Part shown: positions 8,659-18,042 of the stretch, in pieces | How the letters are laid out: every line of letters starts with the position of its first letter | Numbering within the stretch: the first letter of the stretch is position 1 | Source of the DNA: Paludibacteraceae bacterium | Lineage (GTDB): Bacteria; Bacteroidota; Bacteroidia; Bacteroidales; Paludibacteraceae | Reading direction: 5' to 3' | NCBI GenBank assembly: GCA_017454915.1 | Contig: JAFTCC010000018.1 | Location: forward strand, 1-64,000 | DNA: 64,000 bases | Notes under the pieces: generated by a model | Databases searched by the model: none | Seen by the model: only the letters and a program-made list of their open reading frames with translations | What the model was told of the DNA's origin: nothing | Made by a program: the position numbers and the translations under genes

Positions 8659-9333
8659 ATGACATATTCGCTTGCGATAGATACGGCTACCGATGTGTGT
8701 TCGGTGGCGGTGTTTGGCGACGACAAGTTGCTGTGCGGACGCGTGTCACCGGATATGCGCAACCATGCCTCTTGCCTTAGCCCCATGATACGCGATGTGC
8801 TTGCGGACTGCGGCGTTGTTCCCGACAGGGTGATTTTGAGCGAAGGCCCAGGGTCGTACACTGGATTGCGCATTGGCGCGTCAACTGCGAAGGGGCTGTG
8901 TTTCGGATGGGACATCCCTTTTGTGCCCATCAGCACGCTGCAACTGATTTGCGCTGGAGTGGAAAATGCCGAAAACGCCTTGCTGTGCCCAATGATTGAC
9001 GCTCGACGCATGGAAGTGTATGCCGCGTTGTTCACACCATCGCTGCACCGCATCGGAGATGTGAATCCCGTGATTATAGATTCAGGCTCTTTTCATGACG
9101 AGTTGGAACGTGGTGTGGTGATTTTTGCGGGCAACGGCTCGGGCAAGTGCCAAAATGTTATTTCTCACCCTAATGCCCGCTTTGCGCCTGATGTGGTGCC
9201 GTTAGCCCAAAATGCCATAAAAGCACTTAAGGCAGACAAGGATGCGCAGCCGCTGATGGGCACCAAGATGGCATATTACGAACCTTTCTATTTGAAGGAA
9301 TTTCAAACCACAGTAAGCAAAAAACGACTGTAA
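8659..9333 (+). CDS. tsaB: tRNA threonylcarbamoyladenosine biosynthesis protein TsaB
   Basis: Partner of TsaD (with TsaE) in making t6A at position 37 of tRNAs that read ANN codons. The 224 residues begin with the ASKHA-fold strand MTYSLAIDTATDVCSVAVF and include the dimer-interface motif SEGPGSYTGLRIGASTAKGL. The frame extends to a TTG at 8650, but the ATG at 8659 gives the normal N-terminus. It lies between HIT and waaA with gaps of 12 bases or less. Confidence 0.94.
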   Translation: MTYSLAIDTATDVCSVAVFGDDKLLCGRVSPDMRNHASCLSPMIRDVLADCGVVPDRVILSEGPGSYTGLRIGASTAKGLCFGWDIPFVPISTLQLICAGVENAENALLCPMIDARRMEVYAALFTPSLHRIGDVNPVIIDSGSFHDELERGVVIFAGNGSGKCQNVISHPNARFAPDVVPLAQNAIKALKADKDAQPLMGTKMAYYEPFYLKEFQTTVSKKRL

Positions 9334-9334
9334 C

Positions 9335-10537
9335 ATGTTTACACGCATATATTTCCTGCTGCTGCGACTTGCGGCTTTTTTCAACCACCACAAGGCTAAA
9401 TTGCTCTGCAAAGGCGAGAAGGAGGCTATGGCGCAGATTTCTGCCAAAATCGTGGAAGGAGCGCAGTACATCTGGTTTCACGCAGCGTCTGTCGGCGAGT
9501 TTGAGCAGGGCAGACCTATCATAGAAAGACTTAAAGAGGAACATCCGGAATATAAAATCCTGCTGACGTTTTTCTCGCCCTCGGGGTATGAGCTGCGCAA
9601 AAACTACGACAAGGCGGACATAGTGGCTTACCTGCCGTTTGCCACACCTAAAAAGGCAAGCAAGTTTTTAGACCTTGTCCGTCCCAAAATGGCGATATTC
9701 ATCAAGTATGAGTTCTGGCCGGCATATTTGCGCGAACTGCACAAAAGGCGTATACCTACATATCTTATTTCAGCTATTTTCCTCAAGAGCCAACTGTTCT
9801 TTAAGTGGTATGGCGGGTTTTATAGGCGTAACCTGCGTTATTTTGACAAACTGTTTGTCCAAGATGAGGCTTCGCGCGACTTGCTTGCCAAGTATGGCAT
9901 TGAGAATGTGGTTGTTAGCGGTGATACTCGTTTCGACAGAGTGGCGCAAATAGCATCTAACGCCGCGCCCATACAGCAGATAGAGCAGTTTGTGGCAGGT
10001 AGCCCCACGCTGGTGGCAGGAAGCACGTGGAGCGCAGACGAACAACTGCTGCTTAAATATTGCAGAAGCCATAACGTAAAACTCGTGCTTGTGCCCCACG
10101 AAATCCATGAGCAGCACCTGCACGATATTTTCAATAGATTTCACGGACGGTTCACGCGTTTTACGCGGGCCTCGATGTTGAACATCGACAGCAATGACGT
10201 TATTGTGGTTGACACAATAGGCATGCTGTCAAGTATTTATCAGTATGCCACGGTAGCATACATTGGCGGCGGCTTTGGAGCCGGAATACACAATACTCTT
10301 GAGGCAGCCGTATATGGTGTGCCGGTGGTGTTCGGACCCAAGTGCAAAAAATTCCGCGAGGCTCTCGGGCTGATAGAATGCGGCGGCGGAGCAAGCGTAA
10401 AAAACTACAAGCAACTTGAGCGGCAGCTTGACATCTATTTTGAAAATCCACGGCAATACGGGAAACTGGCAGGTGATTATGTAACTGAAAATCTCGGAGC
10501 CGTTGAGATAATTTACAATACCTTGTTTAACAATTAA
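9335..10537 (+). CDS. waaA: 3-deoxy-D-manno-octulosonic acid (Kdo) transferase
   Basis: Adds Kdo from CMP-Kdo to lipid A precursors at the inner membrane; GT30 family. 400 residues: an N-terminal hydrophobic anchor (FLLLRLAAFF), then the family motif IWFHAASVGEFEQGRPII near residue 45, and in the C-terminal half VPHEIHEQH and the donor-site region GGGFGAGIHNTLEAAVYGVPVVFGP. It starts one base after the tsaB stop. Its product feeds the same lipid A pathway as lpxB at 40 kb. Confidence 0.96.
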   Translation: MFTRIYFLLLRLAAFFNHHKAKLLCKGEKEAMAQISAKIVEGAQYIWFHAASVGEFEQGRPIIERLKEEHPEYKILLTFFSPSGYELRKNYDKADIVAYLPFATPKKASKFLDLVRPKMAIFIKYEFWPAYLRELHKRRIPTYLISAIFLKSQLFFKWYGGFYRRNLRYFDKLFVQDEASRDLLAKYGIENVVVSGDTRFDRVAQIASNAAPIQQIEQFVAGSPTLVAGSTWSADEQLLLKYCRSHNVKLVLVPHEIHEQHLHDIFNRFHGRFTRFTRASMLNIDSNDVIVVDTIGMLSSIYQYATVAYIGGGFGAGIHNTLEAAVYGVPVVFGPKCKKFREALGLIECGGGASVKNYKQLERQLDIYFENPRQYGKLAGDYVTENLGAVEIIYNTLFNN

Positions 10538-10549
10538 CAACACTTAGAT

Positions 10550-11902
10550 ATGAGCCAAGTGTCGATACCCAAGGGTACGCGCGACTTCACTCCCGAGCAG
10601 ATGTCGCGCCGCAACTATATTTTTGAGACCATTAAGTCGGTGTTTCGCCTGTTCGGTTTCCAGCAGATAGAGACCCCATCGCTGGAAAACCTGTCAACAT
10701 TGATGGGCAAGTATGGCGAAGAGGGCGACAAACTGCTTTTTAAGATTCTCAACTCGGGCGATTGGGCACAGCATCTCACCGATGAGGAACTCTTGTCTCG
10801 CAACAGCATACGCCTTGCCAACCGCGTGAGCGACAAGGGACTGCGCTACGACCTTACTGTGCCGTTCGCGCGATTTGTGGTGCAGAACAGGGAGCAAATT
10901 CAGTTCCCTTTCCGCCGCTATCAGATTCAGCCTGTGTGGCGTGCCGATAGACCTCAAAAAGGCAGGTACCGCGAATTTTATCAGTGTGATGTGGATGTGG
11001 TGGGATCCGATAGCCTCGTCAATGAGCTTGAACTTATTCAGATTGTTGAAGAGGTGTATAAAAGGTTGGGCATCAGGGTGTGTCTGAAAATCAACAACAG
11101 GAAAGTGCTTGCCGGCATAGCGGAAATCATTGGTCAGCCTGACAAAATTGTAGATATAACAGTGGCGATAGACAAAATGGACAAAATAGGGCTGGACAAG
11201 GTGAATGAGGAACTCCTCAGCCGCGGCATAAGTCAGGAGGGGGTGACGGCCCTGCAGCCTATTTTGGCGCTCACGGGAAGCAATGAACAAAAAATTGAAA
11301 GCTTGCGTAATGTGCTCGCAAATTCTGAAACAGGGCTGAAGGGACTTGATGAATTAGAGCAGATCTTCGGATTGTGCAGTGAGGCGGGGGTAGAACTTAA
11401 TACAGAACTTGACCTGACGCTCGCACGCGGACTGAACTATTACACTGGCGCAATTTTTGAGGTCAAAGCATTGGACGTCGAAATTGGCTCTATTACAGGT
11501 GGGGGCAGATATGACAACTTGACCGGCATTTTCGGCCTTCAAGGAGTTAGTGGTGTAGGCATAAGTTTTGGAGCTGACAGAATTTACGATGTTCTTAATC
11601 AACTCAATCTTTATCCTGACAATATGGGTGACTCCACGCAAGTTCTGCTTGTCAGCATGGGAACAGAAGAATTGAAACAATGCTTGAAAATAGCCAAGTT
11701 ATTGCGTAGCAGCGGAATAAATGTTGAGGTATATCCCGAACCGGCTAAAATGAAAAAGCAGATGAACTATGCGAACAACAAGCATATACCATACGTGGCT
11801 ATCGTAGGTGAGCAGGAGCTCATCGACGGCAAGGTAACATTGAAGAATATGCTTACAGGAGAACAGCGTGTGCAGCCGGCGACAGAAATGGTATTGTTTT
11901 AG
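10550..11902 (+). CDS. hisS: Histidine-tRNA ligase
   Basis: 450 residues, class II synthetase. Motif 1 lies in the first 60 residues, motif 2 is [20 protein letters not shown], and the histidine-specific motif [15 protein letters not shown] and motif 3 GGGRYDNL ... [11 protein letters not shown] follow. The C-terminal anticodon-binding domain (QVLLVSMG ... [21 protein letters not shown]) is complete. It starts 12 bases after waaA and ends the tight cluster from greA. Confidence 0.97.
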   Translation: MSQVSIPKGTRDFTPEQMSRRNYIFETIKSVFRLFGFQQIETPSLENLSTLMGKYGEEGDKLLFKILNSGDWAQHLTDEELLSRNSIRLANRVSDKGLRYDLTVPFARFVVQNREQIQFPFRRYQIQPVWRADRPQKGRYREFYQCDVDVVGSDSLVNELELIQIVEEVYKRLGIRVCLKINNRKVLAGIAEIIGQPDKIVDITVAIDKMDKIGLDKVNEELLSRGISQEGVTALQPILALTGSNEQKIESLRNVLANSETGLKGLDELEQIFGLCSEAGVELNTELDLTLARGLNYYTGAIFEVKALDVEIGSITGGGRYDNLTGIFGLQGVSGVGISFGADRIYDVLNQLNLYPDNMGDSTQVLLVSMGTEELKQCLKIAKLLRSSGINVEVYPEPAKMKKQMNYANNKHIPYVAIVGEQELIDGKVTLKNMLTGEQRVQPATEMVLF

Positions 11903-11914
11903 GTTTTTCTGAGT

Positions 11915-11968
11915 GTTATACTCAGATTATTCAGATTATTTAGAATACTCTGATTACTTTAAAAATCC
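11915..11968. repeat. Degenerate 9-bp-period repeat after hisS
   Basis: Reading from 11915 in 9-base steps gives GTTATACTC, AGATTATTC, AGATTATTT, AGAATACTC, TGATTACTT. The period is the same as in the arrays at 14443 and 20801. It fills most of the hisS-rlmD gap. Confidence 0.65.
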
Positions 11969-11985
11969 TTTTAGTGATTAATGCT

Positions 11986-13410
11986 ATGAAAAAACTTCCT
12001 TTGTTGGAAAACATAACAATAACCGACGTGGCGGCAGAAGGCAAGGCGCTTGCCAAGGTGGACGACTGCGTGGTTTTTGTCCCTTTGGCAGTTCCTGGTG
12101 ATGTGTGCGACCTTCAGGTTACCAAGAAGAAACACAGCTACATGGAGGCGAGGGTTGACAAACTGCTTGTGCCATCACCCATCCGCCTTGAGCCCAAGTG
12201 TAGGCATTTTGGTGATTGCGGAGGTTGCAAATGGCAGATATTGCCTTATGACAAGCAGCTGTATTATAAACAGAAACAAGTTGAAGATGTGCTAACACGC
12301 ATAGGCAAAGTGGAATTGCCAAAAATAAGCCCTATCATTGGTTCGGAGCGGCAATACGCATATCGCAATAAGTTGGAGTTCACATTTTCGGATCGCAGAT
12401 GGCGTCCGTGGAATGAAATGACACAGACTGCAGACGGGCAGCCAGCACCAGCAGAACCCGGATTAGGATTCCATATTCCGGGAATGTTCGACAAAGTGCT
12501 TGATATTAAACAATGTCTGCTGATGGACGACATCAACAACCGCATCCGCAATTGTATAAAGGACTTCGCATTGCAGCACGGTTATAGCTTTTTCAACTTG
12601 CGCTCGCAGACCGGTTTGCTGCGCACGATGGTGATACGCACCAACAGTCGCGGCGAGGTTATGCTGACCATGGCGTTTGGTGAGCAAGACAACACAAAGA
12701 GCCAGAAATTGCTTGCGATGCTACAAGAGCAGTTCCCTGAAATAGTGTCGCTCAACTATGTGGTCAACACCAAGGCTAATGATACAATAGGGGATTTGGA
12801 AGTCCATAATTTTTATGGCGCGGACTGCATAATAGAAACCATGGAGGACCTGCAGTTTAAGGTTGGTCCCAAATCTTTTTACCAGACCAACTCCGAGCAG
12901 GCGTACAAACTCTATTGTGTGGCGCGCGAATATGCAGGGCTCACAGGCAGTGAATTGGTCTATGACTTATACACCGGCACGGGAACTATCGCGCAGTTCG
13001 TGGCTAAACGCGCTAAAAAAGTTATTGGCATAGAATATGTACCAGAAGCCATAGAGGATGCCAAAGCCAATGCAATGTTCAACGGATTGCAGAATACAGA
13101 GTTCTTTGCAGGTGACATGAAAGACGTGCTAACCGAAGAGTTCATGCGTGGACACGGGCATCCTGGCGTAATCATAACTGACCCGCCGAGGGCAGGAATG
13201 CACGAAGACGTGGTTGATGTCATCTTGCGGACGGAACCTAAAAAAATAGTTTACATAAGTTGTAACCCCGCAACGCAGGCTCGAGACCTTGCAATGCTTG
13301 ACGCAAAGTATAGAGTGATGAAGGTGCAGCCGGTTGACATGTTCCCACATACACACCATATCGAAAATGTTGTGTTGCTTGAACTGAAAAATGAAGAAAT
13401 GAAGAAATGA
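11986..13410 (+). CDS. rlmD: 23S rRNA (uracil-C5)-methyltransferase RlmD-like
   Basis: SAM-dependent m5U methyltransferase of 23S rRNA (RlmD/RumA family). 474 residues: N-terminal TRAM domain (~1-60), a [4Fe-4S] cysteine cluster in CRHFGDCGGCKW near residue 70, FYQTNSEQA, the SAM-binding YDLYTGTGTIAQFVA, DPPRAGMHEDV and the catalytic cysteine in SCNPATQARDL near the C-terminus. A GTG at 11974 is in frame, but the ATG at 11986 (MKKLPLLENITITD) fits better. Which uridine it modifies cannot be told from sequence. The last bases contain an 8-bp triple repeat that also holds the start of the next gene. Confidence 0.9.
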   Translation: MKKLPLLENITITDVAAEGKALAKVDDCVVFVPLAVPGDVCDLQVTKKKHSYMEARVDKLLVPSPIRLEPKCRHFGDCGGCKWQILPYDKQLYYKQKQVEDVLTRIGKVELPKISPIIGSERQYAYRNKLEFTFSDRRWRPWNEMTQTADGQPAPAEPGLGFHIPGMFDKVLDIKQCLLMDDINNRIRNCIKDFALQHGYSFFNLRSQTGLLRTMVIRTNSRGEVMLTMAFGEQDNTKSQKLLAMLQEQFPEIVSLNYVVNTKANDTIGDLEVHNFYGADCIIETMEDLQFKVGPKSFYQTNSEQAYKLYCVAREYAGLTGSELVYDLYTGTGTIAQFVAKRAKKVIGIEYVPEAIEDAKANAMFNGLQNTEFFAGDMKDVLTEEFMRGHGHPGVIITDPPRAGMHEDVVDVILRTEPKKIVYISCNPATQARDLAMLDAKYRVMKVQPVDMFPHTHHIENVVLLELKNEEMKK

Positions 13411-13412
13411 AG
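13389..13412 (+). repeat. Three exact 8-bp repeats across the rlmD stop and M23 start
   Basis: AAATGAAG occurs three times head to tail (13389, 13397, 13405). Each unit has an ATG; because the period is 8, the three ATGs are in three different frames. The second is in the rlmD frame and the third is the start of the M23 gene. Confidence 0.9.
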
Positions 13413-14369
13413 AAGCACTTCAGATATAACCCTGAAACGCTAAATTATGAGCCGGTTGTTTACACGTTTTGGCAGCGTGTGGGCAGAGTGTTGTTTTACC
13501 TGCTCTCAAGCGTGTTCAGCGGTGCTCTGTTTTTCTTCCTTTTTTTGGCGTTGTTCCCCTCTCCGCGCGAAAAACAACTGCGCTCTGATGTGCGAAAGAT
13601 GAAGGCTGGCTATGAACGGCTAGACAATGACCTTAAGGGAATGCAGCTTGTGTTATCAGACCTTCAGCAGCGCGACAACAATCTCTATCGCGTAATATAT
13701 CAGGCGGAGCCTATACCGGCCGAAGTCAGGACGTCCGCCAGTCAAGGCTCGTTCTACACCAACCTTGAGGATCGTGACAGCCGCGCGCTCGTAAAAAAAG
13801 TGGACGAACATGTCCAGCAAATCAAGAAGCAGCTTTACGTGCAGTCAAAATCATACGACGAACTTGCTGATTTGGCAAAAAACAACGCAGACAGGCTGCG
13901 ACATATCCCAAGCATACAGCCTGTTCTTAACAAAGACCTGAAATATATGGCATCGGGCTACGGCGTACGCATCGACCCCATCTACAATACCAAACGCATG
14001 CACACTGGTATGGACTTCTCCGCGCCCAAAGGAACAGACGTGTACGTAACTGGCGACGGAAAAGTTATAGCAGCAGGATTTAACCACGGATATGGCAACT
14101 GCATTGACGTTGACCATGGCTATGGATATGTGACAAGATACGCGCATCTGAGCAAAATAATCGCAAAACGCGGACAGCAGGTTACCCGAGGCGATGTCAT
14201 CGGACTGGTAGGCAGCACAGGAAAGTCAACAGGACCACACCTGCACTATGAGGTTATACTTAACGGACATCATGTAAATCCGTCTCTCTATTATTATCAA
14301 GACCTTACCCCTGAAGAATACGATAAAATGATGCAGTTGGCAAACAACTCGGGCATGATGATGGACTGA
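13407..14369 (+). CDS. M23 family (LytM-type) metallopeptidase
   Basis: 320 residues. One transmembrane segment at about residues 25-50 (VLFYLLSSVFSGALFFFLFLALF), then a coiled-coil stretch (~60-170) and a C-terminal LytM/M23 domain with zinc motifs HTGMDFSAP (H and D) and GPHLHYEV (HxH). The membrane topology places the enzyme in the periplasm, where the family either cuts peptidoglycan cross-links or activates amidases. All visible zinc ligands are present, so activity is likely. Its ATG overlaps the rlmD stop (ATGA). Confidence 0.9.
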   Translation: MKKHFRYNPETLNYEPVVYTFWQRVGRVLFYLLSSVFSGALFFFLFLALFPSPREKQLRSDVRKMKAGYERLDNDLKGMQLVLSDLQQRDNNLYRVIYQAEPIPAEVRTSASQGSFYTNLEDRDSRALVKKVDEHVQQIKKQLYVQSKSYDELADLAKNNADRLRHIPSIQPVLNKDLKYMASGYGVRIDPIYNTKRMHTGMDFSAPKGTDVYVTGDGKVIAAGFNHGYGNCIDVDHGYGYVTRYAHLSKIIAKRGQQVTRGDVIGLVGSTGKSTGPHLHYEVILNGHHVNPSLYYYQDLTPEEYDKMMQLANNSGMMMD

Positions 14370-14396
14370 AATTTGTCAATTTTTACACATCAGGAA

Positions 14397-14428
14397 TTTG
14401 CCCGTTTGCAGCAAAATTCATAATTTTG
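14397..14428 (+). promoter_or_regulatory. Promoter for the PL1 pectate lyase gene
   Basis: TTTG at 14397-14400, 20 bases, TAATTTTG at 14421-14428. The leader to the ATG at 14523 is about 90 bases and contains a short 9-bp-period repeat. Confidence 0.7.
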
Positions 14429-14442
14429 GCAAAATTATTGTA

Positions 14443-14482
14443 ACTAGTAAACCTAGAATGACTAGAGAAACCAGTTTAATCT
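14443..14482. repeat. Degenerate 9-bp-period repeat in the pectate lyase leader
   Basis: Units ACTAGTAAA, CCTAGAATG, ACTAGAGAA, ACCAGTTTA starting at 14443. ACTAGTAAA is identical to units of the array at 20801-20881. It lies downstream of the promoter and so would be in the transcribed leader. Confidence 0.55.
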
Positions 14483-14522
14483 TAAAGACCGGAAAAACAA
14501 ATTATTAACAAAACGAGATATC

Positions 14523-15986
14523 ATGAAACGTGTTTTTAGCCTCATTTTATGCCTAATGACGGCAGTTGCTTACTCTTTTGGTCAAACGTTGGCTTTCCCC
14601 GGCGCAGAGGGTGGCGGCAAATATACCACCGGCGGACGCGGCGGCAAAGTGCTGTATGTTACCAGCCTTGAAGACGGCGACGTAAAGGATGTAGGTACAT
14701 TCCGTTGGGCTGTCAGCCAGCATTATCCGCGTATCGTGGAGTTCAAAGTATCGGGCGTAATACATTTGAAACGCAAAATCTCAATCAAACAAGGTGACCT
14801 CACTATAGCCGGTCAGACCGCTCCAGGCGATGGTATATGCATTGCAGACCAAGAAGTTACACTTGGCGCTGACAATATAATCATGCGTTATATGCGTTTC
14901 CGCCCTGGCAATGAGAGCCTTGGCGACGGCAGTGGCGACGCTGTGGATGCGCTTAACGGACGAGGATTGACCAACGTGATTATTGACCACTGCTCCATGT
15001 CATGGTCGGTTGACGAGTGCGTGTCGTTCTACTACTGCAAAAACTTCACTATGCAGTGGTGCTATATAGCCGAAAGCCTGTGTGAGGCTGGGCACTCAAA
15101 AGGCGCACATGGCTATGGCGGCATCTGGGGCGGAGAAAACGCTTCATTCCACCATAATCTGCTTGCCAACCACCTGTCGCGTAACCCGAGGCTTAACGGT
15201 TTTTATCGTCATGGACTGAAATGGACTCGGTGGAACAACGTAACCGAGGAGCGGATGGACTTCCGCAATAATGTAATTTTCAACTGGGGTAATAATTCCT
15301 GCTATGGCGGTGAAATGGATGGGCACTACAACATCGTCGGCAATGTGTATAAGGCTGGCATGGGCACCGACCCGAAAAAGAAATTCCGCATAACTCAGGT
15401 TGACATTGAAACCGAAAAATGGCCTGACAGCATCAAGTCGTTTGGCCATGGTCAGTACTACATCGCTGAAAACTATGTGTTTGGCGCAGATATCCCTGAG
15501 GGCGACGACTGGAGCATGGTGGACTATAAGGACGGAGTGAAAAAGAAAAACGTGAAGCAATCGCAGCCCTATGCCCACGAACCCATACCACAGCATCCCG
15601 TTAACCCCAAGACCAACCCCACCACGAACTTAATGATGGTTGTGGCAGCATACGGCGGAGCCAACCTCAAACGTGATGCCGTGGACACTCGTCTGGCGCA
15701 AGAGCTGATGACAGGCCGCAGCCACTTCAAGGGTTCAGTAACAGGCCGGTGGGGCATTCTTGACAAGGTTGCTGACCAAGGCGCATACCCGACTTACAAC
15801 AGCCTGCCGGCACCCGTGGACAGCAATGAGGACGGAATACCTGACGACTGGTTTGCGGCTAATGTGCCAGCTGGGAAAACAGCCAACGACCTTAATCCTG
15901 ACGGATACACGTACGTGGAAGTCTATATCAACAGCCTCGTGGAAGCATGCACGGCTGGGCAGTATAACGGAACGACATATAAGTAA
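14523..15986 (+). CDS. Secreted pectate lyase (polysaccharide lyase family 1-like)
   Basis: 487 residues with a signal peptide (MKRVFSLILCLMTAVAYSFGQ). The mature N-terminus LAFPGAEGGGKYTTGGRGGKVLYVTSLED, the beta-helix core (VIIDHCSMSWSVDE, NASFHHNLLANHLSRNPRL) and the C-terminal DSNEDGIPDDWF with its calcium-binding look are typical of Bacteroidota PL1 enzymes that cleave polygalacturonate by beta-elimination. The conserved Arg is probably the one in SRNPRL. No T9SS domain or lipobox is seen, so it is probably periplasmic or secreted another way. No SusC/SusD pair is in the window, so it is not in a typical utilisation locus here. Confidence 0.88.
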   Translation: MKRVFSLILCLMTAVAYSFGQTLAFPGAEGGGKYTTGGRGGKVLYVTSLEDGDVKDVGTFRWAVSQHYPRIVEFKVSGVIHLKRKISIKQGDLTIAGQTAPGDGICIADQEVTLGADNIIMRYMRFRPGNESLGDGSGDAVDALNGRGLTNVIIDHCSMSWSVDECVSFYYCKNFTMQWCYIAESLCEAGHSKGAHGYGGIWGGENASFHHNLLANHLSRNPRLNGFYRHGLKWTRWNNVTEERMDFRNNVIFNWGNNSCYGGEMDGHYNIVGNVYKAGMGTDPKKKFRITQVDIETEKWPDSIKSFGHGQYYIAENYVFGADIPEGDDWSMVDYKDGVKKKNVKQSQPYAHEPIPQHPVNPKTNPTTNLMMVVAAYGGANLKRDAVDTRLAQELMTGRSHFKGSVTGRWGILDKVADQGAYPTYNSLPAPVDSNEDGIPDDWFAANVPAGKTANDLNPDGYTYVEVYINSLVEACTAGQYNGTTYK

Positions 15987-16054
15987 TATTTTTTGTTCAA
16001 CCAAAATAAATATCTATTCCGTCAAAATTTCCACAAATTGCGGCACTAAAGATA

Positions 16055-16084
16055 TTGCAGTATGAAAAAAAAGTAATAACTTTG
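16055..16084 (+). promoter_or_regulatory. Promoter for the 16150 gene
   Basis: TTG at 16055-16057, 19 bases, TAACTTTG at 16077-16084. The leader is about 60 bases. Confidence 0.7.
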
Positions 16085-16149
16085 CGTTGACGTAAGTTAC
16101 AAAATAAGTTAGGAAACAAAATCTATTAACCAATAAAATTTATAAGCTT

Positions 16150-16998
16150 ATGAAAAAACTTTTTACTCTCGCAGCAGCTGTTCTCTTCGCTATGGGAATG
16201 AGCGCACAATCAAGTGAACTGGCAACATTCATCAGTGTAGAAGGCAACTGCAACTACATTGACTTCCAGAAAGATGGCGACAAGAGCGTCAATCCTCCCG
16301 CTACCAGCACCGCTCCCATGACTCTCAGCAATGGTACTGTCATCAAAGGTTTCCTCAAATCAGACAACACTGAGTCTGAAATAGCATGGAACGTAAAAGA
16401 CAGTTATGGTATGGAAATTCCTATGCCTGACCTCTGCGGCACCGGCACAAACCCCGCCACAGACTCCACATACATGAAAGTGGGTTCAATGCTGAAAATA
16501 GCGTCCAACTGCTCATTGGAACTCGGCGCTTTCGTTTGCACCGGTGGTAAAGTGAGAATCTACTTCCAACCCAATGGTGATAGCGACCGTGGTGTTTCTG
16601 TTAGCGTCAAGGGCGGTACACCCGTTGAAATACTTAAGAGTGGTAAGAAAAACGGTCACAAAATGCGTCCCGGTTACATTGCAGAAGTTGACCTGCCTGC
16701 AGGAAACTACCTCGCAGGAGACGTAGTTATCAAAGTATCTGTTAACACCATCAACATCTTTGGTATAGAAATCCAAGGTCTTTACACCACTGGCATTCAA
16801 GAAACCATGGCTGAGGCTGGCGTTCGCTACAATGGTAACGTAATCCTCAACGAGGCTCGCCGCGAAATGTCTGTCTTCAACGCTCTTGGTAAAATGGTTG
16901 CTTCGACAAGCGAAGACTTCAACATGAGCCAGATGCCCGCAGGTGTATATGTAGTACGCGTAGCTGGTGTTAAAGGCGCTCTCAAAATCCGCAAATAA
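16150..16998 (+). CDS. Small secreted protein with T9SS sorting domain
   Basis: 282 residues. Signal peptide MKKLFTLAAAVLFAMGMSAQ, then a beta-rich domain of about 180 residues with no family I recognise, though the repeated strand pattern suggests a jelly roll or similar sandwich. The C-terminal ~60 residues (MSVFNALGKMVASTSEDFNMSQMPAGVYVVRVAGVKGALKIRK) look like a T9SS type A sorting domain. It follows the pectate lyase but has its own promoter. A sugar-binding or surface role would be a guess. Codon use here is unusually rich in C-ending codons, consistent with strong expression. Confidence 0.75.
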   Translation: MKKLFTLAAAVLFAMGMSAQSSELATFISVEGNCNYIDFQKDGDKSVNPPATSTAPMTLSNGTVIKGFLKSDNTESEIAWNVKDSYGMEIPMPDLCGTGTNPATDSTYMKVGSMLKIASNCSLELGAFVCTGGKVRIYFQPNGDSDRGVSVSVKGGTPVEILKSGKKNGHKMRPGYIAEVDLPAGNYLAGDVVIKVSVNTINIFGIEIQGLYTTGIQETMAEAGVRYNGNVILNEARREMSVFNALGKMVASTSEDFNMSQMPAGVYVVRVAGVKGALKIRK

Positions 16999-17023
16999 TT
17001 TTTCATAGTAATAATTATCAGGC

Positions 17024-17058
17024 AGGCGCGGCTTATAAGGTCGTGCCTTCTTGTTTGC
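17024..17058 (+). terminator. Probable hairpin terminator after the 16150 gene
   Basis: AGGCGCGGC at 17024-17032 and GTCGTGCCT at 17040-17048 pair over 9 bp with two G-U pairs, a 7-base loop and a T-rich TCTTGTTT. The -33 box of the cdsA promoter lies right after it. Confidence 0.55.
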
Positions 17059-17085
17059 GTATGTCCCTAATAATTCGTAACTTTG
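17054..17085 (+). promoter_or_regulatory. Promoter for cdsA
   Basis: TTTG at 17054-17057, 20 bases, TAACTTTG at 17078-17085. The ATG at 17123 is about 37 bases downstream. Confidence 0.75.
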
Positions 17086-17122
17086 CAATGTAAATGCAGC
17101 AACAATAATAGATAACTTAGAT

Positions 17123-17980
17123 ATGCAACTCCCTAATATCGTTGTTCGCACTATTTCTGGTGCAGTGTTCGTAGGATTGATAATAGGCGCATTGCTTGTG
17201 CCGTCGTCAGTGCCTTTCGGCATATTGTTCTCCTTGTTGATGATGCTCGCCGTGCGTGAGTTTCACACCCTGACTAACGACAAACATCAGGCAGACGTCG
17301 GCCCGTGGGTCGGCATGCTTGGCGGCTTGCTGTTGTTCGTGGGTGAATATCTTTTGCAGGAAGGCGACTATCCTATGCCATGGGCGGTGGCAGTGCTTGA
17401 AGTGGCTTATCCTATGTTCATAGCAGGTTTTGTAATTTATCAGATATTCGGCAAGCGTGAAAACCCCGTGCGTTCCATAGCATATTTTGTTGCAGGCCAG
17501 GTAGTAATCGCTTATCCATTCGCTCTGTTGTGCTCACTTTACAACAAACCGCTACTGCTGCTTGCGGTGTTTGTCACCATTTGGGTTAACGACACGTGGG
17601 CTTACCTATTCGGCACCATGCTTGGTAAGCACAAAATGATACCGCGCGTGTCGCCCGGCAAGTCGTGGGAAGGCTTTGTGGGTGGTGCTGTCATGTCGCT
17701 GCTCACAGGATGGCTCTGCTCTCTCGTGATGCCCGAATACAGCGTGTGGATGTGGATGCTATTTGCCGAAGTTATAGTTGTGTTTGGCACGCTTGGTGAT
17801 TTGACGGAGTCGCTCTTCAAGCGTACGCTTGGTGTGAAGGATTCTGGTAACCTGATACCCGGGCACGGCGGTGTGCTTGATAGGCTTGACAGCACCCTTC
17901 TCGCTGTGCCGGCAATGCATATCCTGCTCACCATCCTCGACATAATCAATGGCAACACCCTGTTCGCCTTGACGCTGTAG
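17123..17980 (+). CDS. cdsA: Phosphatidate cytidylyltransferase
   Basis: Makes CDP-diacylglycerol from phosphatidate and CTP at the inner membrane, the branch point to all phospholipids. 285 residues with about eight membrane segments. The family signature is complete near the C-terminus: SPGKSWEGFVGG, then GTLGDLTESLFKRTLGVKDSGNLIPGHGGVLDRLDS, where the two aspartates bind Mg-CTP. pssA, the next enzyme, is at 23-24 kb. A GxxExxY cassette separates cdsA from der. Confidence 0.96.
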   Translation: MQLPNIVVRTISGAVFVGLIIGALLVPSSVPFGILFSLLMMLAVREFHTLTNDKHQADVGPWVGMLGGLLLFVGEYLLQEGDYPMPWAVAVLEVAYPMFIAGFVIYQIFGKRENPVRSIAYFVAGQVVIAYPFALLCSLYNKPLLLLAVFVTIWVNDTWAYLFGTMLGKHKMIPRVSPGKSWEGFVGGAVMSLLTGWLCSLVMPEYSVWMWMLFAEVIVVFGTLGDLTESLFKRTLGVKDSGNLIPGHGGVLDRLDSTLLAVPAMHILLTILDIINGNTLFALTL

Positions 17981-18042
17981 GTGGATTTACAAAATTATTT
18001 CTACGGAGTTTGGGGAGTTTTGGAGCCCTTTTAATAGTAATT

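Noticed and set aside
18010..18042. TTG at 18010 as start of the GxxExxY protein
   Set aside because: It would translate part of the inverted repeat and adds residues outside the usual family length.
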